DNA from: UMGS75 sp051872775
GTDB lineage: Bacteria; Bacillota_I; Bacilli_A; ML615J-28; CAG-313
Reading direction: 5' to 3'
DNA length: 15,763 bases
Assembly: GCA_051872775.1 (NCBI GenBank)
Contig: JBJEEE010000027.1
Span: forward strand, 1-15,763
The position numbers and the translations under genes are program-made. Shown piece by piece: positions 1 to 6,926 of this stretch; the stretch's first letter is position 1, and each line of letters begins with the position of its first letter. The notes under the pieces were generated by a model. That model made no database searches. It had not been told where the DNA came from and was given only the letters and a program-made list of their open reading frames with translations.

Positions 1-77
1 TATTGGGACATTTTCTAAAAATAACTATTAAGACATTATCATAAGTTAAACACAATAAATAAAATTTAATATAAGCA

Positions 78-106
78 TTGACAAATAAAACAAATAGTGA
101 TAAAAT
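78..106 (+). promoter_or_regulatory. Sigma-A promoter of the MarR-lipid operon
   Basis: A perfect -35 box TTGACA at 78-83 is followed by a 17-nt spacer and the -10 box TAAAAT at 101-106, one mismatch from consensus. Transcription would start near 113, leaving a leader of about 28 nt before the start codon at 141. The TTG at 78, which opens the same reading frame, is part of this -35 box and so lies upstream of the transcript. It cannot be the translation start if this promoter is the one used. Confidence 0.85.
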
Positions 107-128
107 ATCTTTTAGTAGAAGATATTTT
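102..128. promoter_or_regulatory. Inverted repeat over the -10 box, likely MarR operator
   Basis: AAAATATCTT (102-111) and AAGATATTTT (119-128) are exact reverse complements separated by 7 nt. The left arm covers most of the -10 box and the repeat runs across the expected transcription start. Because the start site falls between the arms, it is better read as a protein-binding site in DNA than as an mRNA hairpin. MarR proteins bind palindromes as dimers and often repress their own promoter, so the first gene's product is the natural candidate ligand. That pairing is inference. Confidence 0.6.
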
Positions 129-130
129 TT

Positions 131-135
131 GGAGG
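131..135 (+). promoter_or_regulatory. Ribosome binding site fixing the MarR start
   Basis: GGAGG sits 5 nt before the ATG at 141. No comparable site precedes the in-frame TTG at 78, so this element decides the start codon. Confidence 0.8.
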
Positions 136-140
136 ATAAA

Positions 141-566
141 ATGTTTAACGGAGAACTTGAAAAAAAACTATTTGAACTATTAAATCATGATAATAATCCG
201 CTACAAGAAGTTCAAAAACTATCACAAGGTGAAAATGGCATCCTAAAAACCTTATTAATATATGAAGACTTGATTCAAGAGGATGTTACTCCTGGTGATT
301 TATGTCGTGTTCAACATTTAACTAGTGGTAGAGTAGCATCAACCCTAAAGAGTTTAGAACAAAAAGAATACATAGAAAGAAAACCCGATAAATATGATCG
401 CCGTCGTATTTTAATTAAGCTTACTAAAATGGGTAAAAAGATGGCAACAGCAATATTTAACCGAATAAAAGAACAAATAAAAGCAATAACGGATAAACTT
501 AACGAACAAGAAATAAAAGAGTTTATACGACTTTTAAAAATAATTAATGGGGAACTAGAATTATAA
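141..566 (+). CDS. MarR-family winged-helix transcriptional regulator
   Basis: This 141-residue protein has the usual MarR length. The winged-helix core covers about residues 40-100: a recognition-helix region near 58-75 (LTSGRVASTLKSLEQKEYI) and a wing with the family signature DRR at 86-88, followed by a long C-terminal helical dimerisation segment. MarR proteins act as cytoplasmic dimers, usually as ligand-sensing repressors. The ATG at 141 is chosen for its GGAGG; the alternative TTG at 78 lies in the promoter. The gene leads an operon with an acyltransferase gene (1 nt after its stop) and a lipid glycosyltransferase gene. By analogy with FabT, a MarR regulator of fatty-acid genes in streptococci, it may sense an acyl ligand and control membrane lipid synthesis. 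Family assignment is firm; ligand and targets are inferred. Confidence 0.88.
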   Translation: MFNGELEKKLFELLNHDNNPLQEVQKLSQGENGILKTLLIYEDLIQEDVTPGDLCRVQHLTSGRVASTLKSLEQKEYIERKPDKYDRRRILIKLTKMGKKMATAIFNRIKEQIKAITDKLNEQEIKEFIRLLKIINGELEL

Positions 567-567
567 T

Positions 568-1185
568 ATGATTTTTAAATACCTATTATTTATTGTATTA
601 GGTTATATGAGTGGTTCTATCTTATTCGGATATTTAATACCAAAAATTTTTTTTAAAGTTGATACTATTAAGAATAGTGCTGACAGTAATCCTGGTACAG
701 CCAACTCCTTTAAGCTTGGTGGAGTTGCTTGTGGAATTATGGTTTTAGTTTTAGACATAGTTAAAGGATTTGTTCCTATTTTTATTGCGAATAATGTAGT
801 AGAGGAAAACCATTTTTTATTTAGTCTCGTTATGCTTGCGCCTGTAGTTGGTCATGCCTTTCCCCTTTTCACTGGATTTAAAAAAGGTGGTAAATGTATT
901 GCCGTTACTTTTGGGGTTTTGCTAGGTTTATTCCCTCATCTTACTTTAGCCTTATCTCTTGCTTTTTGGTATGTTTTCTTTTCTATTATTGTTATAATCA
1001 ATCCTCATTGTTTGAGAAGTGTCGTTACATTTGTTTGTTGGCTTGTCTCCGCAATCTTTTTTGCAAAGATGCTTTCTCTATTTATCGGATGTGCATCGAT
1101 TTGTGCCATTGTTATTTTAAAACATTTAAAATCACTTAAAGAAACTGAAGAAAGGAAAGTGCGTTTAGCATTTCAAAAGATATAA
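568..1185 (+). CDS. plsY: PlsY-family (acyl-phosphate:glycerol-3-phosphate acyltransferase-like) membrane protein, divergent
   Basis: This 205-residue integral membrane protein has several hydrophobic segments (about 3-25, 53-74, 84-102, 112-146, 152-183). PlsY transfers an acyl group from acyl-phosphate to glycerol-3-phosphate, the first step of phospholipid synthesis in most Gram-positive bacteria. Family landmarks are visible: GSI at 16-18, SNPGTAN at 40-46 in the place of the usual GSGNxGxTN, a D..KG at 63-67, and GHAFPLFTGFKKGGK at 95-109 matching GHxFPxFxxFKGGK. Divergent points are the loss of GSG in the first motif, an extra Lys before GGK, Cys instead of Gly or Ala after GGK, and KH instead of RH at 185-186. 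It may therefore be a paralogue with altered activity rather than the housekeeping enzyme. There is no strong ribosome binding site and only 1 nt separates it from the MarR stop, suggesting translational coupling. Confidence 0.78.
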   Translation: MIFKYLLFIVLGYMSGSILFGYLIPKIFFKVDTIKNSADSNPGTANSFKLGGVACGIMVLVLDIVKGFVPIFIANNVVEENHFLFSLVMLAPVVGHAFPLFTGFKKGGKCIAVTFGVLLGLFPHLTLALSLAFWYVFFSIIVIINPHCLRSVVTFVCWLVSAIFFAKMLSLFIGCASICAIVILKHLKSLKETEERKVRLAFQKI

Positions 1186-1186
1186 A

Positions 1187-2320
1187 ATGAATTTCTTACT
1201 TTTATCTTGTAAAACCGGTGGAGGCCACGATGCAGCGGCCAATGCCCTTAAAGAACAATTTGAAAAAATGGGACATCAAGCCTTTGTTTTTGATTACCTT
1301 ACGCTTGCGGGAGAAAAAGTAGCTAAAAGAGTTGCTAATACTTATGTCAAGACCGTTCAAAAAGTACCTTATGTTTTTGGGGCAGTCTATAATTTAGGTA
1401 TGTTTATTGGTACTAAAACCAAAAACTCTCCCGTGTATCAAGTTAATCAAAAAATGGCTAGTTATTTAAAAGACTATTTAGAACAAAATCACTATGATGC
1501 CATTATCGTTACTCATCTTTTTCCCGCAGAGACATTAACCTATATGAAAAGAATTAATATTAATCTTCCTCCCGTCTTTGCGGTATTAACAGACTATACC
1601 CTTACTCCATTTTGGGAAGAAACCGAATGTGATGAGTACATCACCCCACATGAAGACTTGACCGATGAAATTGTAAAAAGAGGTCTTCCTTTTGAAAAAC
1701 TTCATCCTTATGGTATTCCTTACTCCCCAAGGATAAACGTAGAACTTGATAATGAATCCGCAAAACTTGATTTAGGTCTTCCTACTAACCGAAAAGTTGT
1801 ACTTCTGATTGGAGGAAGTATGGGAGCAGGTAATTTAACGAAATTAACTAATGCTTTTGCAAAATGTCAAATGATTGATCAATTATGTATTGTTGTCATT
1901 ACGGGAAACAACGAAAAAGTATTTAATAAATTACAAAAAAAATACTTAGATCATCCATCATTTAAAATTTTAGGTCATACAACCAATATGCCTACTTATA
2001 TGAAAGCAGCCGACATTATTTATACCAAACCAGGCGGTCTAACCTCAACCGAAGCAGCCGCAAGTTGCACACCTCTTGTCTTAACTTATCAAATCCCAGG
2101 ATGTGAAACTGCCAATAAGATGTTTTTCATCAATCATGGAATGGCAATATCTGGTGATAATCCCAATGATATGGTTAAACAAGGATGTGATCTAATAAAT
2201 AATGAAAACGCCTGTGAAGAAATGGTGAATGCGCAAATCGATAATATTGATGAACAAGCTACATTTAGAATTGCGGAATTCATTATTGAAACCTCAAATG
2301 TCCATAAAGATATTATATAG
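1187..2320 (+). CDS. GT28-family diacylglycerol glycosyltransferase (UgtP/MGDG synthase type)
   Basis: This 377-residue protein has the two-domain layout of MGDG-synthase and UgtP enzymes, which move a sugar from UDP-glucose or UDP-galactose onto diacylglycerol on the inner face of the membrane. The N-terminal domain has SCKTGGGHDAAANAL (7-21), the family's TGGGHxxAA motif, then VTHLFP (108-113) and LTDY (134-137). The C-terminal nucleotide-sugar domain has IGGSMGAGN (208-216), KPGGLTSTEA (281-290) and PGCETAN (304-310). The start lies 1 nt after the acyltransferase stop with no clear ribosome binding site, pointing to reinitiation. With the PlsY-like gene it would make glycolipids, either bulk membrane lipids or a lipoteichoic acid anchor. 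Sugar donor and number of sugars added cannot be read from the sequence. Confidence 0.87.
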   Translation: MNFLLLSCKTGGGHDAAANALKEQFEKMGHQAFVFDYLTLAGEKVAKRVANTYVKTVQKVPYVFGAVYNLGMFIGTKTKNSPVYQVNQKMASYLKDYLEQNHYDAIIVTHLFPAETLTYMKRININLPPVFAVLTDYTLTPFWEETECDEYITPHEDLTDEIVKRGLPFEKLHPYGIPYSPRINVELDNESAKLDLGLPTNRKVVLLIGGSMGAGNLTKLTNAFAKCQMIDQLCIVVITGNNEKVFNKLQKKYLDHPSFKILGHTTNMPTYMKAADIIYTKPGGLTSTEAAASCTPLVLTYQIPGCETANKMFFINHGMAISGDNPNDMVKQGCDLINNENACEEMVNAQIDNIDEQATFRIAEFIIETSNVHKDII

Positions 2321-2351
2321 CCATATAATCCAAATAAAAATATTCTTATGG

Positions 2352-2404
2352 AAAAAAGACTGTATCTTGAAATGAACTTCATTTCATTTTACAGTCCTTT
2401 TTTT
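2352..2404. terminator. Bidirectional intrinsic terminator between convergent genes
   Basis: An outer stem pairs GACTGTA (2358-2364) with TACAGTC (2390-2396). An inner stem pairs GAAATG (2369-2374) with CATTTC (2380-2385) around AACTT. Seven T follow on the plus strand (2398-2404) and six A precede it (2352-2357), giving a U-tract in both directions. It ends the lipid operon from the left and relP from the right, and its T-run overlaps the relP stop codon. Confidence 0.88.
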
Positions 2405-3125
2405 ATGCCGTTTGTTCTTTATATTCATCTATGATATTTTTTAATTCTTGCATTTTTTCATCAACACTAGTTATTTGGGTTGCACAGGTTGTTAACTCTT
2501 GCGATAGTTTTTCCATAAGTTCGGGACTTAGGTCTTTTTTATATCTTAGTTTATGTTCAAGACTAGCCCAAAAATCCATAGCAATTGTTCTTAGTTGAAC
2601 TTCTACTTTCATCATTCTTTTTTCATTATGAAGAAAGATAGGTACTTCAACAATCAAATGAAGACCACGATATCCACTTGGTTTAGGGTTCTTGATATAA
2701 TCACGTTTTTCAAGTAAGGTAACGTCATCTTGACTTAAAAAGCTATCAGCTATTTTATAGATATCTTCTATAAAAGAGCAAATTACTCTAACTCCTGCCA
2801 TATCAAAGATATGTTCTTCAACTGATTTTATATTCATTGGTAAATTCTTACGGACTAATTTCCCCGCAAGACTTTCCATCCCTTTGATTCTTGTCTTTAT
2901 CGTTTCAATCGGATTACAATCATATTGAAGGGAAAACTCTTGATCAAGTACGCGAAATTTAGTTTCAATTTCCATCATAGCACATTGATAATATGTTTGT
3001 AAAGTTTTCCATTTTTGCGCATTTTGTTTCGTATATTCAATTAATTCTTTTAGTTTAGCATTATCAGGAATATGATCTTTAATATTAATTCCACCTAATT
3101 CTTTTATTGTTAAATTGTTATTCAT
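2403..3125 (-). CDS. relP: Small alarmone synthetase (RelP/YwaC-type GTP pyrophosphokinase)
   Basis: This 240-residue single-domain synthetase transfers pyrophosphate from ATP to GTP or GDP, making (p)ppGpp. It lacks the hydrolase and C-terminal regulatory domains of long RelA/SpoT proteins. Landmarks are NPIETIKTRIKG (71-82), FDMAGVRVICSF (107-118), RDYI..PKPSGYRGLH (141-156), the catalytic-Glu strand VEVQLRT (174-180) and AMDFWASLEHKLRYK (182-196). The IKTRIK, AGVRVICSF and DFWASLEHK wording resembles the YwaC/RelP branch more than YjbM/RelQ. The usual GYRSLH reads GYRGLH here. RelP genes are typically induced by cell-envelope stress. A good AAGGAGTGG site lies upstream of the ATG (about 3133-3141). 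No convincing promoter was found in the 86-nt gap, though a TATACT is present. No antitoxin-like partner adjoins it. Confidence 0.88.
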   Translation of the reverse strand: MNNNLTIKELGGINIKDHIPDNAKLKELIEYTKQNAQKWKTLQTYYQCAMMEIETKFRVLDQEFSLQYDCNPIETIKTRIKGMESLAGKLVRKNLPMNIKSVEEHIFDMAGVRVICSFIEDIYKIADSFLSQDDVTLLEKRDYIKNPKPSGYRGLHLIVEVPIFLHNEKRMMKVEVQLRTIAMDFWASLEHKLRYKKDLSPELMEKLSQELTTCATQITSVDEKMQELKNIIDEYKEQTA

Positions 3126-3211
3126 TTTTAATCCACTCCTTCCTTATATATAGAGTATATAAAAGCTTATTAATATTTTCGTTATATCCTCTTTGGTATG
3201 AATAATTATTT

Positions 3212-4657
3212 TTATCTAACTGTATAAATCTTTTGATTTTTACTTTTTGGCTTATCAGGAAATGAATAAGCAAGGATACCTTGTTCAATCAATGGAACAA
3301 CATAAGTATTAATAAAGTATGATGGATATTTTTCATTATAACCAAAATATTTTGCTAAAGACTCTTTTGTTCTTGGTGTATTACAATATGTTTTAATTTT
3401 TGATATAAAGTCATCATTAATAATATCAGTTTTTTTTGAATTATATGAATTAACTGTAAAAGTTCCTCTTGAACTTTCAAATTTTGGTTCCATTAATCCG
3501 CCTTTCTCATTTCGCATAAATTGTTGGTATACCTGAATATCTATTTTCTGTTACTTCTAGTACTTCTAATAACGAAGCAATAAAAGGATTTCTAATATCC
3601 GAATGCACCTTACCTAGATCATCAAGGGAAAGCCTACCATATAAACCACCAGGATTTGACACCTTAATTCGATCATCATAGATCGTTAACCTAATTGGTT
3701 CATTTTCAGTATGGATACTATAATCTCTATGGATTAATGCGTTTAAAATTATCTCTCTTATTGCTTTAATGGGGTATTCAAGTACATCTTCGCGTATACC
3801 ATTTTCATTAATAATTGTAGCTTTTTTAACATTACTTACAACAAAAGAGATTGCTAATTTTAGCATTTCACTGATTGTTCCATCTAATCTTTTATTATCA
3901 AGAAATCTTATTCCATTTTCATCTTCAATTCCATATTCGTTTGTTGAACATCTTACCGCAACTATATCTAAATTAGGAGAGAATAATTGAGAATATTTCC
4001 CAAAGTTTAATATGCCACAAATAGTAGGATGATTGTTTTTATCCACTATTCCATTTATTTTTAGAATAGTTTCTTTATTTAAGTTGATTAAGTTAGGCTT
4101 TAATGAAGTGATTTTGTCTAAAAAAGCGTTAATAGCTATATCATTAAAAATATCACAATCAATTCTATCTTTACTACGTAATTCATCTTCTGTTTTATAC
4201 TTAAAAGCATCAAAACTATAAATTTCATAATCTGTCATAGGCAAATCGGCATCTCCAACGCGAACATATGAACCTTTCATTTTACCTTTACCAGAATAAT
4301 AACATGGCTTACTGAATACATCTAACTCTGGAATTTCAGCCGAAGCAACAATTTTTTCTTTATATTCACATATCGTAATAATAGGTCTAATTTTAGGTTC
4401 CATCATTAAAGATTGTTCCGTTATTTTCTTCTGCAATAAATCAGGATTACTAATTCCACAAACGTTATAATTATTTTTCTAATCTATACCAAAAATAATA
4501 ATTCCTCCTGATGTATTAGAAAAACTAGAGAAAGTATCATATAAGTTTTCGGGAACTCCTCTTTCAACTTTTTTTAATTCTATATTATTAGTCTCTGTTT
4601 TAAAAGCAATAATATTTTCAATTAATCCTTTAATTCATTTGTTTGCTTATTCATCAT
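3212..4657 (-). pseudogene. Decayed AlbA_2/Schlafen-type ATP-binding transcriptional regulator (RecG-like C-terminus)
   Basis: Joined across frames this gives about 482 codons with the layout of the AlbA_2 plus HATPase_c_4 family: ERGVPENLYDTFSSFSNTSGG and GIIIFGID in the N-terminal nucleic-acid-binding domain, then NALIHRDY, DRIKVSNPGG and ENRYSGIPTI in the ATPase-like part, and a winged helix near the C-terminus (TPRTKESLAKYFGY). It is broken in several places. The frame shifts after codon 10 (about 4627), where AAGGATTAA would read K-G-L with one more G. A TAG sits at 4479-4481 right after GIID-type residues (FGID). The frame shifts again near 3497-3514, where one extra G after 3513 and one near 3498 would restore YAEMRKAGLMEP. 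The start ATG follows AAAAGGAT and an intact promoter. Long fragments remain open at 3507-4436 and 3212-3517, but neither is likely functional. The exact function of the family is poorly known. Confidence 0.85.
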
Positions 4658-4673
4658 ATCCTTTTATAATATT

Positions 4674-4701
4674 ATTATACAAAAAAACATTTAAATATCA
4701 A
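4674..4701 (-). promoter_or_regulatory. Sigma-A promoter of the decayed AlbA_2 gene
   Basis: On the minus strand TTGATA (4701-4696) is followed by a 16-nt spacer and the consensus TATAAT (4679-4674). Transcription would start about 10 nt before the AUG at 4657. The rest of the 184-nt gap to the RloB-like gene (4658-4841) is AT-rich, with no other element recognised. Confidence 0.65.
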
Positions 4702-4841
4702 TGTATTTACGAAATTATTTTAAAACTTACAAAAATATAACACGAATTTAAAATAGTAATTCTTTTTAAAAAAATAATACTTTCTAAATTATAAATAAAC
4801 TACATACAATAAAACCTTTGTAATTTACTATTTAGTATGTT

Positions 4842-5522
4842 TCAGTCTTTTATTTTTACTCCTGTGTATGTTTCTATTTCATCAATTATTTTATATACCA
4901 TTGTACATGGTTTACGATCAGCAGGTTGGTCGTTATAATCAAAATTGCTTTCTAATTTTTTTGCAAATGCATATGCTTTTGGGATTCTATCAAGTTTCCC
5001 TAATAATGAAAAGTTATCTGCATTTTTCAGGTAATCAACTTTTAAATTATGTTTTAATTTTACATAGTATTCTTTTCTTGTAATTGCGGTATCAAGATAA
5101 TTGAAATGTAATAAAAACCATAATTCAAAACATTCATTTGACCAAAGAGCAATATAGCCCTTATTTTCGCACATTCTTACTGCATCATTAAAATCAACTT
5201 TACTAAAGTCGTCTTTGTCGAAAGTTACAAATACTTTGCCATAACGAATCATTTTTTTTGAAATTTCATTTCCAATAGTATTGAATAAACTTTCTACACC
5301 ATTAACAAGGGATTTTGTATTTTTTCCAGTACCAACTATTTTAAACTTTATTTTTTCAACAGATAGAGTATTTACGTGTTCGAGTAAACTATTAAAATAA
5401 TTTGATTCAGTTTCAGTTCCTTCACATACTATTAACCAAGTTTCAGCCCGTAATTTTTGTTCTTTCGAAATACGTGCTTTTCTTTCATCTCTTCTTCGCT
5501 TTGCTAGATTATCTATTCCCAT
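4842..5522 (-). CDS. rloB: RloB-like protein (TOPRIM-type nuclease candidate), RloAB/AbiL-type defence
   Basis: This 226-residue protein has RloB family landmarks: LIVCEGTETESNYF (30-43), FDKDDF (101-106) and LWSNECFELWFLLHF (126-140). The CEG Glu and the DxD-type acidic cluster are laid out as in TOPRIM folds, consistent with metal-dependent nuclease activity; this is known only by family relation. A very basic N-terminal stretch (LAKRRRDERKAR) may contact nucleic acid. The start is 2 nt after the stop of the AAA ATPase gene, and its GAGGAG ribosome binding site lies inside the last ATPase codons, so the two are translationally coupled. ATPase plus RloB-like pairs occur beside restriction-modification genes (Rlo means R-linked ORF) and as lactococcal AbiL abortive infection. 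No restriction-modification gene is visible here. Confidence 0.85.
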   Translation of the reverse strand: MGIDNLAKRRRDERKARISKEQKLRAETWLIVCEGTETESNYFNSLLEHVNTLSVEKIKFKIVGTGKNTKSLVNGVESLFNTIGNEISKKMIRYGKVFVTFDKDDFSKVDFNDAVRMCENKGYIALWSNECFELWFLLHFNYLDTAITRKEYYVKLKHNLKVDYLKNADNFSLLGKLDRIPKAYAFAKKLESNFDYNDQPADRKPCTMVYKIIDEIETYTGVKIKD

Positions 5523-5524
5523 AG

Positions 5525-6748
5525 TTACTCCTCATCATTAAAAGGAACAGCTCCAAATCTACCGTTTAAATAATGTTTGCCAAAATCTAAATCTTTTCTG
5601 ATTGTTTCATCTTTAAAATCATATAACGAGAAAATAGTAGATTTTTGATTATTTTTTTCAACAAACCAAATTTCATCTCTTCTTAAATCTCTTGAATCTA
5701 GACAAACCAAATTATGAGAACTAAAAATTAATTGTCCTCCACCAACATTGATACTTTTATCTGAAAACATTTTAATAATATATCGTAATAATAATGGATG
5801 AAGTTTAGAGTCTAGTTCATCTATAATGCAAGGTCTACCATACTTTAAAGAAATTAATAAGACAAATGATAAAAACAACATCTTTTTAGTTCCACATGAT
5901 TCTGTTGAAAAAGGAACATAAACAAAACTCTCATCTTCTTTTTTATGTTTAGAATAAATAACATAATAATCATTCAATTGAGAATCTAATTCTTTTTTTA
6001 CTTCTAAACCTAAAATGGCAGGATCTACTAGTGTGATAACATTTTCAACTAGATTCAACCATGTTTTATTATCATATAAAGTATGAAGTAAACTTTGATC
6101 TTTATATTTATTGGTTTCATTTAAATTTGAAAAATTCATACCCATGAGGTGTTCAGTGAACCAATAATAAACGTAACTATATTTACACTTATTTCTTTTT
6201 CCAACATTAGTAATAATTAATTCATTACTTGTGGTTACACTACTTACAAAATTAATCTCATCTAGTTCAGTTTGATTAGTTAAGTCAGTTTCTAACTTAG
6301 CATTTACACTACGATAAAAGATACATTTTTCTTTAACTGTGGGGGTTTTGGAGAACGTTTTACTGAACAACCATTCTTCCTTTACATCTTTAGTAGTTCT
6401 AGAAAAACCATATCTATATTCTTTATTATGTTCTTTAGAGTAAATACATACTTCAAATTCAGTTGGCAAATTTTTATATTTATCATCGAAAAAATAAGGA
6501 TTAATATATAATGGAGATTCATCTTTAGATTGATAACCACTAACATCATTTCCCATTGCGATAAGAGCTTCAAATAAATTCGATTTACCACTACCATTTG
6601 CACCAAAAATTGCCGCAATAGGTAAAACATCAATTTTATTAATACTAATCAAACTATCTTTATGTTCAGTAATAGAACTTGCTACTAAATCAAGGACAGC
6701 TTCGCTACAAAATGATTTAAAATTTTTAAAAGTAAATCTTAATAACAT
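5525..6748 (-). CDS. AAA family ATPase (RloA/AbiLi-like), partner of the RloB-like protein
   Basis: This 407-residue ABC/SMC-like ATPase starts MLLRFTFKNFKSF, typical for AAA_15/AAA_21 proteins. Walker A is GANGSGKS (49-56), the signature-like motif SCGTKKMLFL (284-293), Walker B CIIDELD (307-313) and the switch His is in SSHN (343-346). The C-terminus YLNGRFGAVPF is a common ending in this family. An ATG at 6790 opens the same frame but lies inside the promoter spacer, and one at 6775 overlaps the expected transcription start. The ATG at 6748 has AAAGGTG 5 nt upstream and begins exactly at the family's first strand. It likely acts as the sensor or scaffold that restrains or activates the RloB-like effector during phage infection, as in AriA-AriB (PARIS) and GajA-GajB type systems. 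The pairing is seen; the role is inferred. Confidence 0.87.
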   Translation of the reverse strand: MLLRFTFKNFKSFCSEAVLDLVASSITEHKDSLISINKIDVLPIAAIFGANGSGKSNLFEALIAMGNDVSGYQSKDESPLYINPYFFDDKYKNLPTEFEVCIYSKEHNKEYRYGFSRTTKDVKEEWLFSKTFSKTPTVKEKCIFYRSVNAKLETDLTNQTELDEINFVSSVTTSNELIITNVGKRNKCKYSYVYYWFTEHLMGMNFSNLNETNKYKDQSLLHTLYDNKTWLNLVENVITLVDPAILGLEVKKELDSQLNDYYVIYSKHKKEDESFVYVPFSTESCGTKKMLFLSFVLLISLKYGRPCIIDELDSKLHPLLLRYIIKMFSDKSINVGGGQLIFSSHNLVCLDSRDLRRDEIWFVEKNNQKSTIFSLYDFKDETIRKDLDFGKHYLNGRFGAVPFNDEE

Positions 6749-6753
6749 AAAAA

Positions 6754-6764
6754 CACCTTTTTCC
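6754..6764 (-). promoter_or_regulatory. Ribosome binding site fixing the ATPase start
   Basis: Read on the minus strand this is GGAAAAAGGTG, ending 5 nt before the ATG at 6748. It lies downstream of the expected transcription start, unlike the ATGs at 6790 and 6775. Confidence 0.65.
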
Positions 6765-6775
6765 TTTATAGTCAT

Positions 6776-6804
6776 ATTATACCACCTCATTATTAAAATG
6801 TAAA
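6776..6804 (-). promoter_or_regulatory. Sigma-A promoter of the rloAB-like operon
   Basis: TTTACA (6804-6799), a 17-nt spacer and the consensus TATAAT (6781-6776) lie on the minus strand. Transcription should begin near 6769, about 20 nt before the chosen start codon. The promoter lies just past the surface-operon terminator, so the defence pair is an independent unit. A 13-bp palindrome, GAGAAATTTTCTC, sits 7 bp upstream of the -35 box at 6812-6824. Confidence 0.85.
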
Positions 6805-6885
6805 GAGATTTGAGAAATTTTCTCGTTTTGTTATATATTATATGTACAAAAATTGTTTTTATGCATTATATTTAAAAACATAATT

Positions 6886-6918
6886 AAAAAAAAGCCAAAT
6901 TCACTTAAGAATTTGGCT
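6886..6918 (-). terminator. Intrinsic terminator of the surface-protein operon
   Basis: A perfect 10-bp stem, AGCCAAATTC (6893-6902) with GAATTTGGCT (6909-6918), has a 6-nt loop. On the minus strand it runs into eight U, beginning 8 nt after the stop codon of the giant gene. It closes the cassette and separates it from rloAB. Nothing else certain lies in the gap up to the rloAB promoter apart from AT-rich repeats. Confidence 0.92.
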
Positions 6919-6926
6919 ATATTTTA

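Noticed and set aside
78..140. N-terminal extension of the MarR protein from a TTG start at 78
   Set aside because: The TTG is the first half of the TTGACA -35 box, has no ribosome binding site, and the region holds the -10 box and operator.
2403..3125. Toxic alarmone synthetase (toxSAS) toxin-antitoxin pair
   Set aside because: No small antitoxin gene is adjacent and coupled, and the sequence resembles stress-induced RelP proteins.
3126..3211. Promoter for relP from a TATACT in the gap
   Set aside because: No acceptable -35 box lies 16-18 nt upstream; transcription could also come from the pseudogene's promoter.
6749..6790. N-terminal extension of the AAA ATPase from ATG at 6790 (or 6775)
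   Set aside because: The first lies in the promoter spacer and the second at the expected transcription start; the family's first strand begins at the ATG at 6748, which has its own ribosome binding site.
6854..6880. Inverted repeat TGTTTTTA/TAAAAACA with an 11-nt loop
   Set aside because: The arms are almost all A and T, there is no adjoining gene on the plus strand, and a much stronger terminator is already next to it. Chance is likely in this base composition.
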